64,000 nucleotides of DNA from contig NW_005179004.1 of assembly GCF_000350225.1 (NCBI RefSeq), forward strand, positions 369,408 through 433,407, read 5' to 3'. Below the pieces are notes generated by a model that was not told where the DNA came from, did no database searches, and saw only the letters and a program-made list of their open reading frames with translations. The position numbers were made by a program, and so were the translations under genes. Positions 20,108-30,480 of this stretch are shown here, one piece after another. This DNA is from Chondrus crispus. Taxonomy: Eukaryota > Rhodophyta > Florideophyceae > Gigartinales > Gigartinaceae. How positions within the stretch are numbered: the stretch's first letter is position 1; each line of letters begins with the position of its first letter.

Positions 20108-22773
20108 GATGTGCTTTATTTTCCCTAATCAGGGGGGGGGGGCCGATGCCATATCATAGGGCAGGATTCAAGGACTCACACTTGGGCGGGACAAGATAAA
20201 GGCCGCGCCATGATAAAGCATGCGGGCGAGGGTGGCTGAGGCAACGCTTGACCATATGGCATAACTAAGACGCTGAGAGAGACGAGACTTTGCAGTACCA
20301 AAGGTGGTATCGGTGTGGATGGCAATTTAATGGGAGAGGGACTCGAGGACAGATGTAGAGCGGGCGCTGGGAGCGCCCAGGGTGTCGAACGCAAGAGGCA
20401 CAAAGTGCCAGTCCAGAAGAGGGAGCGAGGCGCCGGCTTGTAGATGTAGAGCGGAGCGGATGATGCGAGCGTGCGTGCTTAGCTTGTCAGCATCCGCCAC
20501 TTCGGCGGCGCCGGCTATACCGCGAGCAGCCGGGATGAGGGCCCCCACGCGGTAGGGGCTCCGGACAGTGACATCGTAAGCCGTAGGAAGGTCTGGCAGA
20601 GCTCCCGCAGGAGGCGGAGCGGGCTGAACGAGGAGATCGGCGGGGCGGTGAGCCGTGCCAGGGATGAGAAAAGTGACTTCCATATCACAGCTCAATCCTG
20701 CGGCGCGGAAAGCATGTCGTGCCAGAGTGTTCCGCACCGTGTTGTGACGATGCACAGTACCGAAGCCGTGCTTGCACATGGCGGCATGGTCAAGGCGTAT
20801 ATCCATGGGACGGCTACAGTGAGAGCAGAGTAGAGGCTGGATGGAGTCATCGTAGACCGGGGAGTCAAGATGACGGTGGAGCATACATGACCACACCTCA
20901 CTGGAGACGCGTGATGTAAGGGCGGGATGAGCACACAAGAAGGAAGCGGTGCCTGGCGCGCACAGGGAGTTGTAACGCGCTCGGCAGCGTACGGAGACGG
21001 GTGTGTGGTCGGAGGGGCTGGGGAGGCGATCCCATGCAGACTTTTCCCAGTACATCCTTGAAAAGGCGCCATGGAGAGCCTGAAATAATGTCGTGTGTAC
21101 GCGTTCAGGTCTGTCCAGGAGGGCGTCAGGCTCGAATGGGCCGAGGGGGGAGTGTGCTGATAGCACGCCACGAGTCCGTATTTCCGGGTTGATGGACGCG
21201 AGCACTCGGACGAGATGGCGGCGTGCCATGCCACGGTAGAAGGGCACCGAGGGGTTGGCGGGGCCTTTAACGCGGATCGGGGCGGCTTCTAGAAGGCTAG
21301 CGGCGTAGGACGCATGCACAAACGGGGATAGCGGAGTGAAGCCATGACCTCCCATACGAAGAGGTAAGCCAATTTGAGTAGAAATAGATGTCGAAAGGGA
21401 AACGTCGTTCAGGCAAGAGTATGTGGCTCGTTGGAGTTCGTCAAAGCGCACAGCAAGCGGGAGGGACAAGATCGGGGGTGTCAAGCGGAACGTATGTTCC
21501 ACCCGAAACACAGAGCCGGTGACGCGATGGAAGTGAAACCGAATGCGGGCGTCCGGAATATCCTGAAGAGGACGAAGCGCGTCGGTGCAAGATTGGTTCT
21601 TGTTCTGTAGATAATTCTTGATGAAGGCGTCAGAGCCGAGGGGGGCGCCAAGGAGAACCAGTCCACCTTCAGAAGGGACCTGAACAGGGAAGACATCGAG
21701 AAGTGGGGAGAGATTAGCGGGGGAGGACGATGGCCAGAAGGCACGAAACTTGGAAATGTTTACATGGAAACCGGCCGCAGGGCCAGAATTTCGAAGAATT
21801 CGGAGTGCCTTGGTGACTTCAGCAATTGTGCCTATGAGGGTTCCATCATCAGCGTACCAAAGGTTGAGGGCGAGGTTACACTCGCGGCTGAGACGGCGGA
21901 TGAGGGGTTGGATGGCGAGCGAAAACATGAGCATGCTGGCAGGATCTCCCTGCTGCGTACCCTCTTGGCTGAGAATTAGAATTGAAGGCGACGATGGCAG
22001 GACAAGATCAGGGACAGCGTGGCCATATATTAGGTTTAGAAATCGTGATAGGGTCGGGGTCTGAAGAGGTGCACGATGCAGCATGGCATGGCGGGAGAAT
22101 GTATTGAATGCGTTGCGGGCGTCAACGGAAACAAGGACGTAGTTGGGGTCTCGACCATGGCACCGCATGAGCATGCGGCAATCATGAACGATGGCATCCA
22201 TGCCAGATGGCACGCCATTTGCGAGCTGTTCGGGAGAGAGTCGGTCGCGTGTGTCATCTATAGCGGCAGGGAGCAGCACTTTGGTGACAAGCCGGCGAAG
22301 CGCCTGACCAACGGCGATGGAGCGGATCTTGTCCGGGCGTGGCTGGAGGGGAATAAGGGTAGAAGCAGCGAGAAGTGGTACGGTACGGTCAGGCAGATCG
22401 CCAGAGGCAAGTAGTTGAACCAAGCGAGTTAAGGCAGAGAGACCGGTGACGCCCGCCTTCGGGCTGACGGATGTTCGAGCGAGAAGTTGGAGGAGGCGTG
22501 GTGAGAGGCGGTCGGGGCCGGCGGCGGAGGTGGGATTCAAAGATCGTGCCGCGCGAAGGACTTGAGCTTCCGTGATGTCTGGCGCCAGGGGGAGGTCCAT
22601 CTGCGGGAGCGGTTGTATCGGGGCTGCCGGGGAGGGGTGAAGGGCAGCCAAAGCGTTGCGGGTGGCAGGGGAGCGGAGATCAGCAAGAGTCTTGTCGGTG
22701 AGGGCTCTCATGGCGCGGCTGTACTGTGCGTCAGAAGCGAGCCGCATAGCGCGACCAATGCCACGGCGGGGGC
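20108..22773 (-). mobile_element. non-LTR retroelement copy W (5' truncated)
   Basis: Has nearly all of RT and the C-terminal nuclease-like domain plus a 3' untranslated region with a C-run and AATAAAG (polyadenylation type) close to 20110-20150. The 5' side begins abruptly at ARAMRLASDAQYS, where the sequence changes at 22773/22774 to the 3' end of copy X. Confidence 0.75.
20327..22747 (-). CDS. copy W: reverse transcriptase with zinc cluster and RLE-like endonuclease domain
   Basis: 806-codon frame. RT spans about 70-320: GPDRLSP (77-83), RSIAVGQALRRLVTK, catalytic Asp in VSVDARNAFN (209), EGTQQGDPASM (262-271), WYADDG (297-302). A connection domain follows to about 630, then a C-C-H-C zinc cluster (C641, C644, H654, C658), VHRHNTVRN (665-673), RPAD (701-704) and YDVTVRSP (724-731). 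The zinc cluster followed by RPAD...DVTV fits the PD-(D/E)XK restriction-like endonuclease of RLE-type LINEs, which nicks the target for primed reverse transcription; the match is by motif only. The frame stops at 20327 with TAA where copy Z reads Lys or similar; the homologous C-terminus continues for about 50 codons in the same frame, so this copy carries a late nonsense mutation. Confidence 0.8.
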   Translation of the reverse strand: MRLASDAQYSRAMRALTDKTLADLRSPATRNALAALHPSPAAPIQPLPQMDLPLAPDITEAQVLRAARSLNPTSAAGPDRLSPRLLQLLARTSVSPKAGVTGLSALTRLVQLLASGDLPDRTVPLLAASTLIPLQPRPDKIRSIAVGQALRRLVTKVLLPAAIDDTRDRLSPEQLANGVPSGMDAIVHDCRMLMRCHGRDPNYVLVSVDARNAFNTFSRHAMLHRAPLQTPTLSRFLNLIYGHAVPDLVLPSSPSILILSQEGTQQGDPASMLMFSLAIQPLIRRLSRECNLALNLWYADDGTLIGTIAEVTKALRILRNSGPAAGFHVNISKFRAFWPSSSPANLSPLLDVFPVQVPSEGGLVLLGAPLGSDAFIKNYLQNKNQSCTDALRPLQDIPDARIRFHFHRVTGSVFRVEHTFRLTPPILSLPLAVRFDELQRATYSCLNDVSLSTSISTQIGLPLRMGGHGFTPLSPFVHASYAASLLEAAPIRVKGPANPSVPFYRGMARRHLVRVLASINPEIRTRGVLSAHSPLGPFEPDALLDRPERVHTTLFQALHGAFSRMYWEKSAWDRLPSPSDHTPVSVRCRARYNSLCAPGTASFLCAHPALTSRVSSEVWSCMLHRHLDSPVYDDSIQPLLCSHCSRPMDIRLDHAAMCKHGFGTVHRHNTVRNTLARHAFRAAGLSCDMEVTFLIPGTAHRPADLLVQPAPPPAGALPDLPTAYDVTVRSPYRVGALIPAARGIAGAAEVADADKLSTHARIIRSALHLQAGASLPLLDWHFVPLAFDTLGAPSARSTSVLESLSH

Positions 22774-25700
22774 ATGATTAGTGTGGTAAATTTATCAATG
22801 CAGAAGGGGTGCGCTTACAGATACACTAGCAGATATGAAGGTGAATTACACTTCTATCGGGTACGTGATGTCCGCAACGTGTGTCGGTAGGCGAGAAAGG
22901 ATAGCTGCCGCGACACTGGACCATATGGCAAAGCTCAGGCGTTGGTGAATGCGTGACTTTGCAGTCGCTATCGTGCAGGAGCTGCGGAGAGCGATCAGTT
23001 TTGCATGAGCGTCTATGGCTTGAAGCGTGGATTGTGAGGGCGCACCCAGAGTGTGGAAGGACAGTGGTTGAAAGTGCCAGTCCAGGGACGGGGCAGGACC
23101 GTGGTCCTCGATAAGCAGAGCGTTGCGGATGGTGCAGTCGAGGGCCTTGCGCTTGCGATACGCGCCTGCTTCGGCGGCTCCAGCACTGTGGCGCGCGGCT
23201 TGGTATAACACGCCTTTACGAAACGGGCTGCCAATAGTGATATCATAAGCTGTTGGCTTATCTGGAAGCAGACCGGGAGGAGGCGGCGAGGGCTGTACGA
23301 GTATGTCGGCAGGGCGTGCAGCGGTATTGGGTATGAGAAACGGGACCTCGAGGTAGTAGGCCAGACCAGCTGGACGGAAGACTTGTCGGGCAAAGACATT
23401 CCGGACGGTGTTATGTCGGTGTACCGTGCTGAAACCGTGGCGACATATAGTACCATGGTCGCCTCTGGTGTCCATCACTTTAGAGCAATGGGAGCAACGC
23501 AGCGGGGAGACGGAATCTTGTGTGACGTGAGCATCTAGGTGGCGCCGGAGCATCGTGGCCCACGTGGCATTGTGAACGCGAGACGTAGCAGCTGGGTGGG
23601 CAGTGAGGAAGGATATAGCACCCGGGGAAAGTAAGGAATTATACCTGACTCGTCTGCGTATGCTTGCGGTGCTGTGGTCAGCTGGATCAGGAAACGACTC
23701 CCAAAGGTTCTTTTGCCAGTATGTGCGGGCTGCTGCACTTTGTTGCGCCTGAAGTAAAAAGTTGTGTATGCGTTCAGGTCGCGACACTAAGGCAGCTAGT
23801 TCCAAGCATGCCAGATCCGCCTCCGTCAACGCAAAGTGTGGCGGTTGTACACTGGGGGGCAAGTTTCTGAGGACCACACGCAGGGTGCTTCTTGCAAAAC
23901 GCTGATATTGTGTGACGGAGAGGAACTGGGGGCCCTGCAAGCGGACGGGGGCGGCGTCGATGAGACTGGCTCCGTATGAGGCGTGGAGAGTGGAAGCCAA
24001 GGACGTGAAGCCGTGGCCTCCATTCCTGAACGGCAAGCGAATTTGAGCCGCGATGGTTGGGAAAAGAGTCCCACTATTAATGCGAGCATACGCGTCAAGT
24101 TGTTCCCGGTCGAATTGTTGGGCGTATGACAGAGCAAAGTTCGGCCGAACCAGGCGAAAAAGATGCTGCACACGACAGGCAGAAGCGGAAACCCGGCGTA
24201 AGTGGAAGCGGGTTCGAGCTTCAGGTATTCGGTCTAGCTGGGAAAGGGCGTTGTTGCACTGCAGTAATTTTTTCTGTATGTACTGTCATGAAGCCATGTG
24301 AACCGATTGGGGCTCCGAGGAGGTCCAGTCCTTTCTCTGCAACACTGAACGGGGCCACCTTAAACAGCGGGCTCAGAATTTCAGGCTTGACGGTGGGCCA
24401 AAACACACGTGTCTTTGTAGGGTTCAGTAAAAACTGGTGTTTGGGGCCTTCTGCTTTGATAATGGCGAGTGCTTTCACTACTTACTCAACTCTGCCGACA
24501 ATCGTGCCGTCTTCGGCATACCATCTGTTCATGAGGAGGTCGCATGATTCGGAGATGTGGCGTGCAAGCGGCTGCAGGGCGAGTGAGAACAACAACATGC
24601 TGGACGGGTCTCCTTGTTGAGTCCCTTCTCGACTGGACAGAACTGTAGGCGGTGAGGAAGGGACAATGGGCGGGGGAGGAGTTCGTGAGTAAATCATGTC
24701 CAGATACCTCGATAACGACGGCGCGCGATCAGGGAGACTTTGAAGCACTGTTTGGCGAGAAAAATTATTGAACGCGTTTGAGGCATCGATGGAAACCATG
24801 ATGTACTGTGGGTCGTGTCCGTGGCGACGAACGAGCATCCGCGCGTCGTGAACGATTGCATCAATTCCTTTGGGAACTCCATTTGCCATTTGCTCAGGCG
24901 CGAGATGTTCCCGCGTGTCCTCGATGGCCGCCTGGAGAAGCACTTTGGTGACCAGGCGGCGCAGGGTTTGTCCGATAGCAATAGGCCTGATTTTCCCTGG
25001 GCGTGGGTTTAATGGCAGGAGCGTAGCGGCGCTGGCGAGTGGGGTAGTGCGGAGGGGAAGGGATCCGCGTGCCAGTCTATTGACGAGACTGGTGAGTGCG
25101 GACAGGCCGGTCACATCTGCTTCTGGACTGATTTTCGTGTTCGCGGGGAGGTGCGATAGTTTCGGAGACATACGATCGGGGCCCGCTGCCGAGTTGGGAT
25201 TCAGGCGGCGGACAGCCTGTACGACGTGCTGCTCAGTGATTTATGGGGGCCGCGGGTGTGCGGAGGGTGGCAAGGGCACCACTGGCACAATTGGGGTTGG
25301 GTGGAGTGCACGGAGTTTGTGAATTGTGGTGTCGTCGTTAAGGTCTGCGAGGGGCGGGTTAATGAGCGTACGCATGGCACGCCCATACTGGGCTTGTGAC
25401 GCGAGCTTCATGGCACGTGCTGCACGGGCAGAAGGCGAGCCTGTAGATGCGCGATGACGTGCGTGTGTCTGTATCCATTCCAGCCGTGCTTGGTGGGCAT
25501 CCACAGCTTCTTTCGACAGAGCTCCCCATTCGGACCCTCGGTACGCTCGCCGAATTCTGAGTCGGAGGGCGTGCATTTGACCGCGGGAAGATCTCCAGCC
25601 GGGCTCGCCACGGAAGGATTTCCGAAGAACTGCAGTGGGGAGCATGTGCAAGCGCATGAAGGCTTCATGAGTGGTTCGGGAGTACGAGCAGCAGTGGCAG

Positions 25701-25881
25701 CTCGGACGAGGCGTATGAACAGGAGAACAGTGCTGTGGAGGCATGGGCCGGGGATGGAGGAGAAGACGTCAGATGGCCGAAGCGGGGAGCAAAGGAGCTC
25801 TTGCACAGTCGGGAGGGGGGAGGTCCGGGGTGGAGGGAGGCTGGGAGAGGGGTCGGAATGGCGTGTGGACGAGGTAGAGGA
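22774..25881 (-). mobile_element. non-LTR retroelement copy X (family 2, 5' truncated)
   Basis: Covers part of the linker region, RT and nuclease-like domain and ends with a 3' tail finishing CTAATCAT on the minus strand (22774). The 3' tail differs from that of W and Z but is shared with fragment Y, so X and Y form a second family. Confidence 0.75.
22846..25806 (-). pseudogene. copy X: broken RT/nuclease polyprotein
   Basis: Homologous along its length to copies V and W. Frame from 25744 to 24221 carries TAA at about 25241 and TAA at 24482-24484; it includes RPIAIGQTLRRLVTK, VSIDASNAFN, EGTQQGDPSSM and a WYAEDG box, so the second catalytic residue pair is A-E-D rather than A-D-D. A frameshift then moves the C-terminal part to the frame 24171-22846, which holds the zinc cluster CSHCSKVMDTRGDHGTIC, RPADILVQP and YDITIGSP and ends LPTHVADITYPIEV. 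Non-functional. Confidence 0.8.
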
Positions 25882-26004
25882 ATGATTAGTGGTGGTAAAT
25901 TTATCAATGCAAAAGGGGTGCGCTTACAGATACACTAGCAGATATGAAGGTGAGTTATACTTCTATCGGGTACGTGATGTCCGCAACGTGTGTCGGTAGG
26001 CGAG
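25882..26004 (-). mobile_element. non-LTR 3'-end fragment Y (123 bp)
   Basis: Nearly identical to the 3' end of copy X (22774-22896): last codons LPTHVADITYPIEV, stop and the tail ending CTAATCAT. A severely 5'-truncated copy, as target-primed reverse transcription often leaves. Confidence 0.85.
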
Positions 26005-26870
26005 TGGAGGGGGGGTACTTTATTCAAATGTGAGGGGGCCGATACAGTGTCATGCGGGCGGACGTCAAGGATTCACACTTGGGGAGGACATGAGGGGGCC
26101 GACCTATGACACGGTACACGGGCAATGGTGGCAGCGGCGACACTGGACCATATGGCAAAGCTGAGGCGCTGGGAGAGGCGGGTCTTGGCGACCCCAAACG
26201 TGCAGCCAGAGCGGATGGCAATTTTGTGTGCGACGTCTTCGAGGACTGCAGTAGTTCGGGTGCTCCAGGCGCCTAATGTATCAAAGGCAAGCGGGACGAA
26301 ATGCCAGTCTAATAGAGGTAGCGGAGCGTTGGACTGGAGGTGTAGAGCAGCACGTAGAATACTGTCGTGGTGGCGAAGTTTTCTTGAATGGGCAACCTCA
26401 GCGGCCCCGGCGATGGACTGAGCAGCGAGATGAAGGTTAGCAGCGGTGTAAGGGTTGCAAATCGTCACGTCGTAGGCTGTAGGGCGGTTAGGGAGTACGC
26501 CTGAGGGGGGCAAAGGCGGTTGCAAGAGAATGTCCGCGGGGCGGAGGGCAGTTTCGGAAATGAGAAAGGGAACTTCGCGGTCACAGGCCAGGCCGGCAGC
26601 GCTAAAATCCTGGCGAGTGAGAGTGTTTCGGACGATATTATGGCGATGGACGGCACCATAGCCATGCTTGCAGTTCGCGGCGTGGTCACCACGCGCGTCC
26701 ATCGTACGGCCGCAGTGCGAACAGCGAAGAGGTACAGTAGAGTAGTCGTACACGGGCGTGTCAAGGTGCCGGCGGAGCATACATGACCACACGCGGCTGG
26801 ACACTCTGGATGTGAGAGACGGGTGCGGGCAAAGGAATGACGCGGTTGACCGAGGCCGCTCCATGAGTGT
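26005..26870 (-). mobile_element. non-LTR retroelement copy Z (C-terminal part only)
   Basis: Homology to copy W starts near 26860 (TASFLC) and runs to the 3' tail, which has a C-rich stretch and AATAAAG as in W. RT is missing entirely. Confidence 0.75.
26073..26864 (-). CDS. copy Z: zinc cluster and RLE-like domain, 5' truncated
   Basis: 263 codons, open. Carries the full C-terminal module: CSHCGRTMDARGDHAANC, VHRHNIVRN, RPADILLQP, YDVTICNP, then a conserved tail (DWHFVPLAFDTLG ... SQRLSFAIWSSVAAATIARV). It supplies the intact C-terminus that copy W lacks. No start codon of its own is expected; expression is unlikely. Confidence 0.7.
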   Translation of the reverse strand: MERPRSTASFLCPHPSLTSRVSSRVWSCMLRRHLDTPVYDYSTVPLRCSHCGRTMDARGDHAANCKHGYGAVHRHNIVRNTLTRQDFSAAGLACDREVPFLISETALRPADILLQPPLPPSGVLPNRPTAYDVTICNPYTAANLHLAAQSIAGAAEVAHSRKLRHHDSILRAALHLQSNAPLPLLDWHFVPLAFDTLGAWSTRTTAVLEDVAHKIAIRSGCTFGVAKTRLSQRLSFAIWSSVAAATIARVPCHRSAPSCPPQV

Positions 26871-28079
26871 AGTGATTCCTTCATATGACTCTCAGTCATT
26901 CCTCACTCATGTCGTTGGCCAGCGGCACCTCCCCTTTTGCTCAGTGGTTATCACAGTGAGAATTCATATTTTCGGGTCCTTTTGACCGTGGTCAAAATGC
27001 GGTTTTCACAGTGACGATCTCGACCACGGTGAAAACGGCTGTTGGTAAGATTTTCCGGACGTTTAGCATCAAAACCCTATTTTCACGTTTTAATTTTCGT
27101 TGCACATGTGTTGTCGTTGTCGGCTGTGGTTTCTGTCATATCGAAATGTTGCGCATTTGCTGTTCCCAATCTTCAAATCTTCGAAAATATTATTGCTAGC
27201 CGTGACTTTGAGGACCAGTTACAGGGGACCGTACCCATTAGTGCCGCCCCGTGTGAAACCCCAAAAACGTGCACTATTGCGAGACGGCATTAGTAAGTGA
27301 CGTTGTCACATCTATATGCATGCACTCGGTAATTAACGTCTGCTTGCTCTGTGTTGGTTCTCTGTTGTGTCTTGCAGTGAGAAACGCGCGCTTTGCCGAC
27401 CGTAGATGCGACAGAGCGTCTGAAAGCTGGCACTCAGTTACCAAAAGTTCCAGCTCTCCAAACAATTCCGTGATCCCGACGACATAGGGTATAGTCCTTC
27501 TCTCTATTGTATCTTCTGCGCTCTCATCTTCATCACTTGATTGCATTTCAGGTGGATTCTGCACCACCTGAGCCGTCTACAAGCTAAGATCCGTGAACGG
27601 TGTTTGGTGGCGTGAGGGGGATCGGACTAAAAAGCGGCTTTTACATGTTTGACACGTACGGACGGCAGCTTAACAGCCGGAACCGTATGACACGTGGCAC
27701 TTTTCGTGTTCTTGCGTCTGGCCTGCACTAATGGGAGGGTGGCACAAACAAAAGCGGCACTAATGCGAGTCCCCCCCTGTATTTCTACCGTGGCCAATTT
27801 GTCACGGTGGAAAACACCATCGGCACGGTCCAAATGACCCCCAGAAAACAGAATTCTCATGAACCCGACTCTGCAGCAAAAGGGGTCAACCCCTTCTGCT
27901 GTTGTACCGTGGAGTGTGCAGTACGGAGCAGTTCTGCTAAAAGCTTTAATTCTCTCGATTAAACTGCGGCTCCCTGTTTTAAACTCTCTGACAGTTCCTG
28001 TACTGGACTGAACTGTGCACGTGGCGAACGCCGACGCCAGGCCGGAGCGATTGCTTCTCATCAAACCACAACGGATGCG
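26871..28079. other. intergenic stretch between non-LTR array and copia-A
   Basis: No supported gene. A 97-codon minus-strand frame at 27274-27567 has an acidic start (SSDEDESAEDT) and helix-like remainder and could be an exon, but nothing corroborates it. A second frame at 27627-28064 has no recognisable features. Confidence 0.4.
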
Positions 28080-28084
28080 TTTGG

Positions 28085-28661
28085 TGTTGATACAATCGTG
28101 TCATTCGTCAACATTAGATGCACTGTACAAGGTATCCATACAAGGCCTCTTTGTCCCTCGTTGTCCAGCGTTGAGGAGGAGTGGTCTACTCGTGCTCGTA
28201 CTGTACCTTCAGTGATCTTTACGTGTGCGCGCACAGTGCTGAAGCACCGTGCGCCCTACCGACACTGTTCAGCCTACCGACACTGTTCGAACCGACACTG
28301 TCTGTTCCTAGGAAACCATCAACTGCTCGAAATAGGATAGGATACATATCGTAGGGGGTTGTCTGCAAAGCCGAAGAGAGAGAGAGCGGACCAGAACACA
28401 GAACGAAGTAAACTTCACGCTTTGGTGAGCATTCACCCCGTCATTAGCAAGACTTTGCTAAGTGCCTTCGCGCACTGTCCCCGCGCTCGTGTGCGCTGCC
28501 CTCGCGCTCGTGCGCACTGTCTCTGCGCTCGTGCGCACTGTCCTCGCGCTCGTGCGCACTGTCCCTGCGCTCGTGCGCACTGTCCTCGCGCTCGTGCGCA
28601 TCTCTACCGTCACACACACTCGAGACGCCGCCTTCGGCGTCTCGCCCCAAGACGCACAACA
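28085..28661 (+). repeat. copia-A 5' LTR
   Basis: TGTTGATACAATC...CGCACAACA. Contains three ACCGACACTGT units near 28258-28302, a six-unit 21-bp tandem array (GCGCACTGTCCTCGCGCTCGT type) at about 28474-28600, and a 10-bp perfect hairpin (CGAGACGCCG, loop CCTT) at 28621-28644. No obvious TGG primer-binding site follows the LTR. Confidence 0.95.
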
Positions 28662-28760
28662 CTTGCAAGTTTATAGTGCGTTCTGCTGCACTTATATCGT
28701 TTTACGTACTCCTTTTTTTTTACTCTCCCTACTTCGTTGTTCAACACAAATTATATCGTC

Positions 28761-30446
28761 ATGACGGATTCTTCTTCTTCCAGGCTACAGGCCAACGCTG
28801 TGGATCAAGTCAAGAAAGAGTTGGACAAGGTTGATCGGAGCCATCCGATGATGGATAACATTTGCACTGAGGTTCTTGAGGCCCTGGAACAACCTGTTCC
28901 TGAGATTGTTCTTTTCTTACTGGATCGTATTACTCCTGAAGTGTTAATAAACCCTGCTTCAATGGAGAAAAGACAGATTTTCCATGCACTGAGAAAACTA
29001 CTGGAATTTGCTGGAACTACGGTTGGCTATGCTCCAGGTATACCGATGCCAAACAAAGTATCGTCTGCTCTGTACGCTGGGTATCCTGAATTGCTCGAAC
29101 AAGCGAACGATATGCTCAGCAACTATAAAACCTACGGCACGATTTACAAAGTTGTGACTCCGAACGAAGGTTCCCCTGCCCCCTTATCTCCTGCTCCTGG
29201 TTCGCTGACATACCGGCCAAGGTTAGTAGACGCAGACCGCCGTAAAGACAGAAGTGATTCTGAAAAAGAAGAACCTGGCAATCGGCAAAATTATGCATCT
29301 GGTCCTGATCATGATCGCTTGAAGCTGACACAAACTTACTCCAATCTCGCAAAGAACAGGCAGGCTGTTGCGAATGGATTTAACCAAAGGGATTCTAAGT
29401 TTTCGGGTTCCCCAGGCACTGGTCTCGCTTTGCACTTGGTCAAACGGAAGTTCAACGAACTGATATTCGAACAAGAAATCCCACAGTCTCAGACAGTACA
29501 GTTAATGCACAACTGCCTTTCTGGCATTGCCAACGAGTATTTCTATTCCAACGTTCGTGACGTCACCAAGACTACTGACGAGGCATTCAAAGCCCTCGAG
29601 AACCGCTTCAACTCCAAGCAACATCATTCTCAGGCCCTTGCTTACCTTCGTCGTCTATCTTTTGAAGGTATCAAAAACGAAAAGAGTTGCTCCAACCTTG
29701 AAGCCCTTTCAATTGCGCATTCTCGAATCATCGAGTATATCCCTCAATGCGGTCCATCGTATCAGGGTGAGCATCAAGACGGTCACATGTCCGAATTCCT
29801 GGCATCTATGGTTGACGGCCAAGATTGGGCAGAAAACGTTCTGACCGCCCGCATAACTGCCACCGGTTCGTTGAATGGAATGGACTACAATTCTTTCTAT
29901 GCTATGCTTATCTCCGCACTTACTCTCCTCGAAAACGGCAAGAACCATTCGTCTACGTCCGGAACAGAGTCTCCATCAATTTTTTATGGAGAAAGGTACG
30001 GAAACACCCCCGTCTACAAGAAAAGTTCACACGGAAACCCACGAGCACGCTACCGCCGTTCACCAGCTCAGTTGATCGCCCTCAAGAACAGGACACGCTG
30101 CCTCCGTTGCAATGCACTCGGACATTGGAAGAACGAATGCCCTCAACGTGGCTCAACCATGACCTCCATCATTCGATCACGCATCAAGGACAGGGGCGGA
30201 AGCGACAAGGCCGTTGCTGAGGTATTGTATGCCCTTGTAGAAGGCGATGACAACTTCGAGGAGTACATGGAAGCCGTGGGAACTGTTGAAGAGACGGAAG
30301 ACAACTCCGCGAATGCATTCGAAACGCTGTTCAATGAGACGAACCCAGATGAAGACATCGTCACAGAGCTCAAGAATACATTTGACGAGCTGGTCACTTC
30401 CGACAGCAATGAGGCTGAGACAGAAAATGGTAATCCGGGTTTTTGA
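28761..30446 (+). CDS. copia-A Gag
   Basis: 561 residues from ATG at 28761 (the frame also opens at TTG 28737). N-terminal half is mainly helical with an acidic and Ser-rich linker near 140-190; the central part is the copia Gag region (LMHNCLSGIANEYFYSNV ... FKALENRFNSK); a basic linker precedes one zinc knuckle, CLRCNALGHWKNEC, near residue 447; the C-terminus is acidic. Ends at TGA 30444-30446, immediately after the slippery sequence. Confidence 0.9.
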   Translation: MTDSSSSRLQANAVDQVKKELDKVDRSHPMMDNICTEVLEALEQPVPEIVLFLLDRITPEVLINPASMEKRQIFHALRKLLEFAGTTVGYAPGIPMPNKVSSALYAGYPELLEQANDMLSNYKTYGTIYKVVTPNEGSPAPLSPAPGSLTYRPRLVDADRRKDRSDSEKEEPGNRQNYASGPDHDRLKLTQTYSNLAKNRQAVANGFNQRDSKFSGSPGTGLALHLVKRKFNELIFEQEIPQSQTVQLMHNCLSGIANEYFYSNVRDVTKTTDEAFKALENRFNSKQHHSQALAYLRRLSFEGIKNEKSCSNLEALSIAHSRIIEYIPQCGPSYQGEHQDGHMSEFLASMVDGQDWAENVLTARITATGSLNGMDYNSFYAMLISALTLLENGKNHSSTSGTESPSIFYGERYGNTPVYKKSSHGNPRARYRRSPAQLIALKNRTRCLRCNALGHWKNECPQRGSTMTSIIRSRIKDRGGSDKAVAEVLYALVEGDDNFEEYMEAVGTVEETEDNSANAFETLFNETNPDEDIVTELKNTFDELVTSDSNEAETENGNPGF

Positions 30447-30480
30447 TTGCCAGTGCATACTTTGTGGATAATGCACTGGC
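30437..30480 (+). promoter_or_regulatory. candidate -1 ribosomal frameshift signal, copia-A gag/pol
   Basis: GGGTTTT (30437-30443) is read by Gag as G GGT TTT, followed at once by TGA. After a 5-base spacer comes a perfect 10-bp stem, GCCAGTGCAT (30449-30458) pairing with ATGCACTGGC (30471-30480), with a 12-base loop. Pol is open in exactly the -1 frame from this point. All three elements of a simple -1 signal are present. Confidence 0.75.

Noticed and set aside
20327-22747. RT as part of a retron, DGR or CRISPR-linked system
   Set aside because: Eukaryotic context, same-strand truncated copies, AATAAA-bearing 3' tails and a nuclease-like C-terminus fit a non-LTR retrotransposon.
28474-28600. 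Regular 21-bp repeats in the copia-A LTR that look array-like
   Set aside because: They are direct tandem units without spacers and occur in both LTRs; not CRISPR.
28098-28676. Small ORFs in the copia-A LTRs (also 33711-34301)
   Set aside because: They arise from the tandem repeat and are identical only because the LTRs are.
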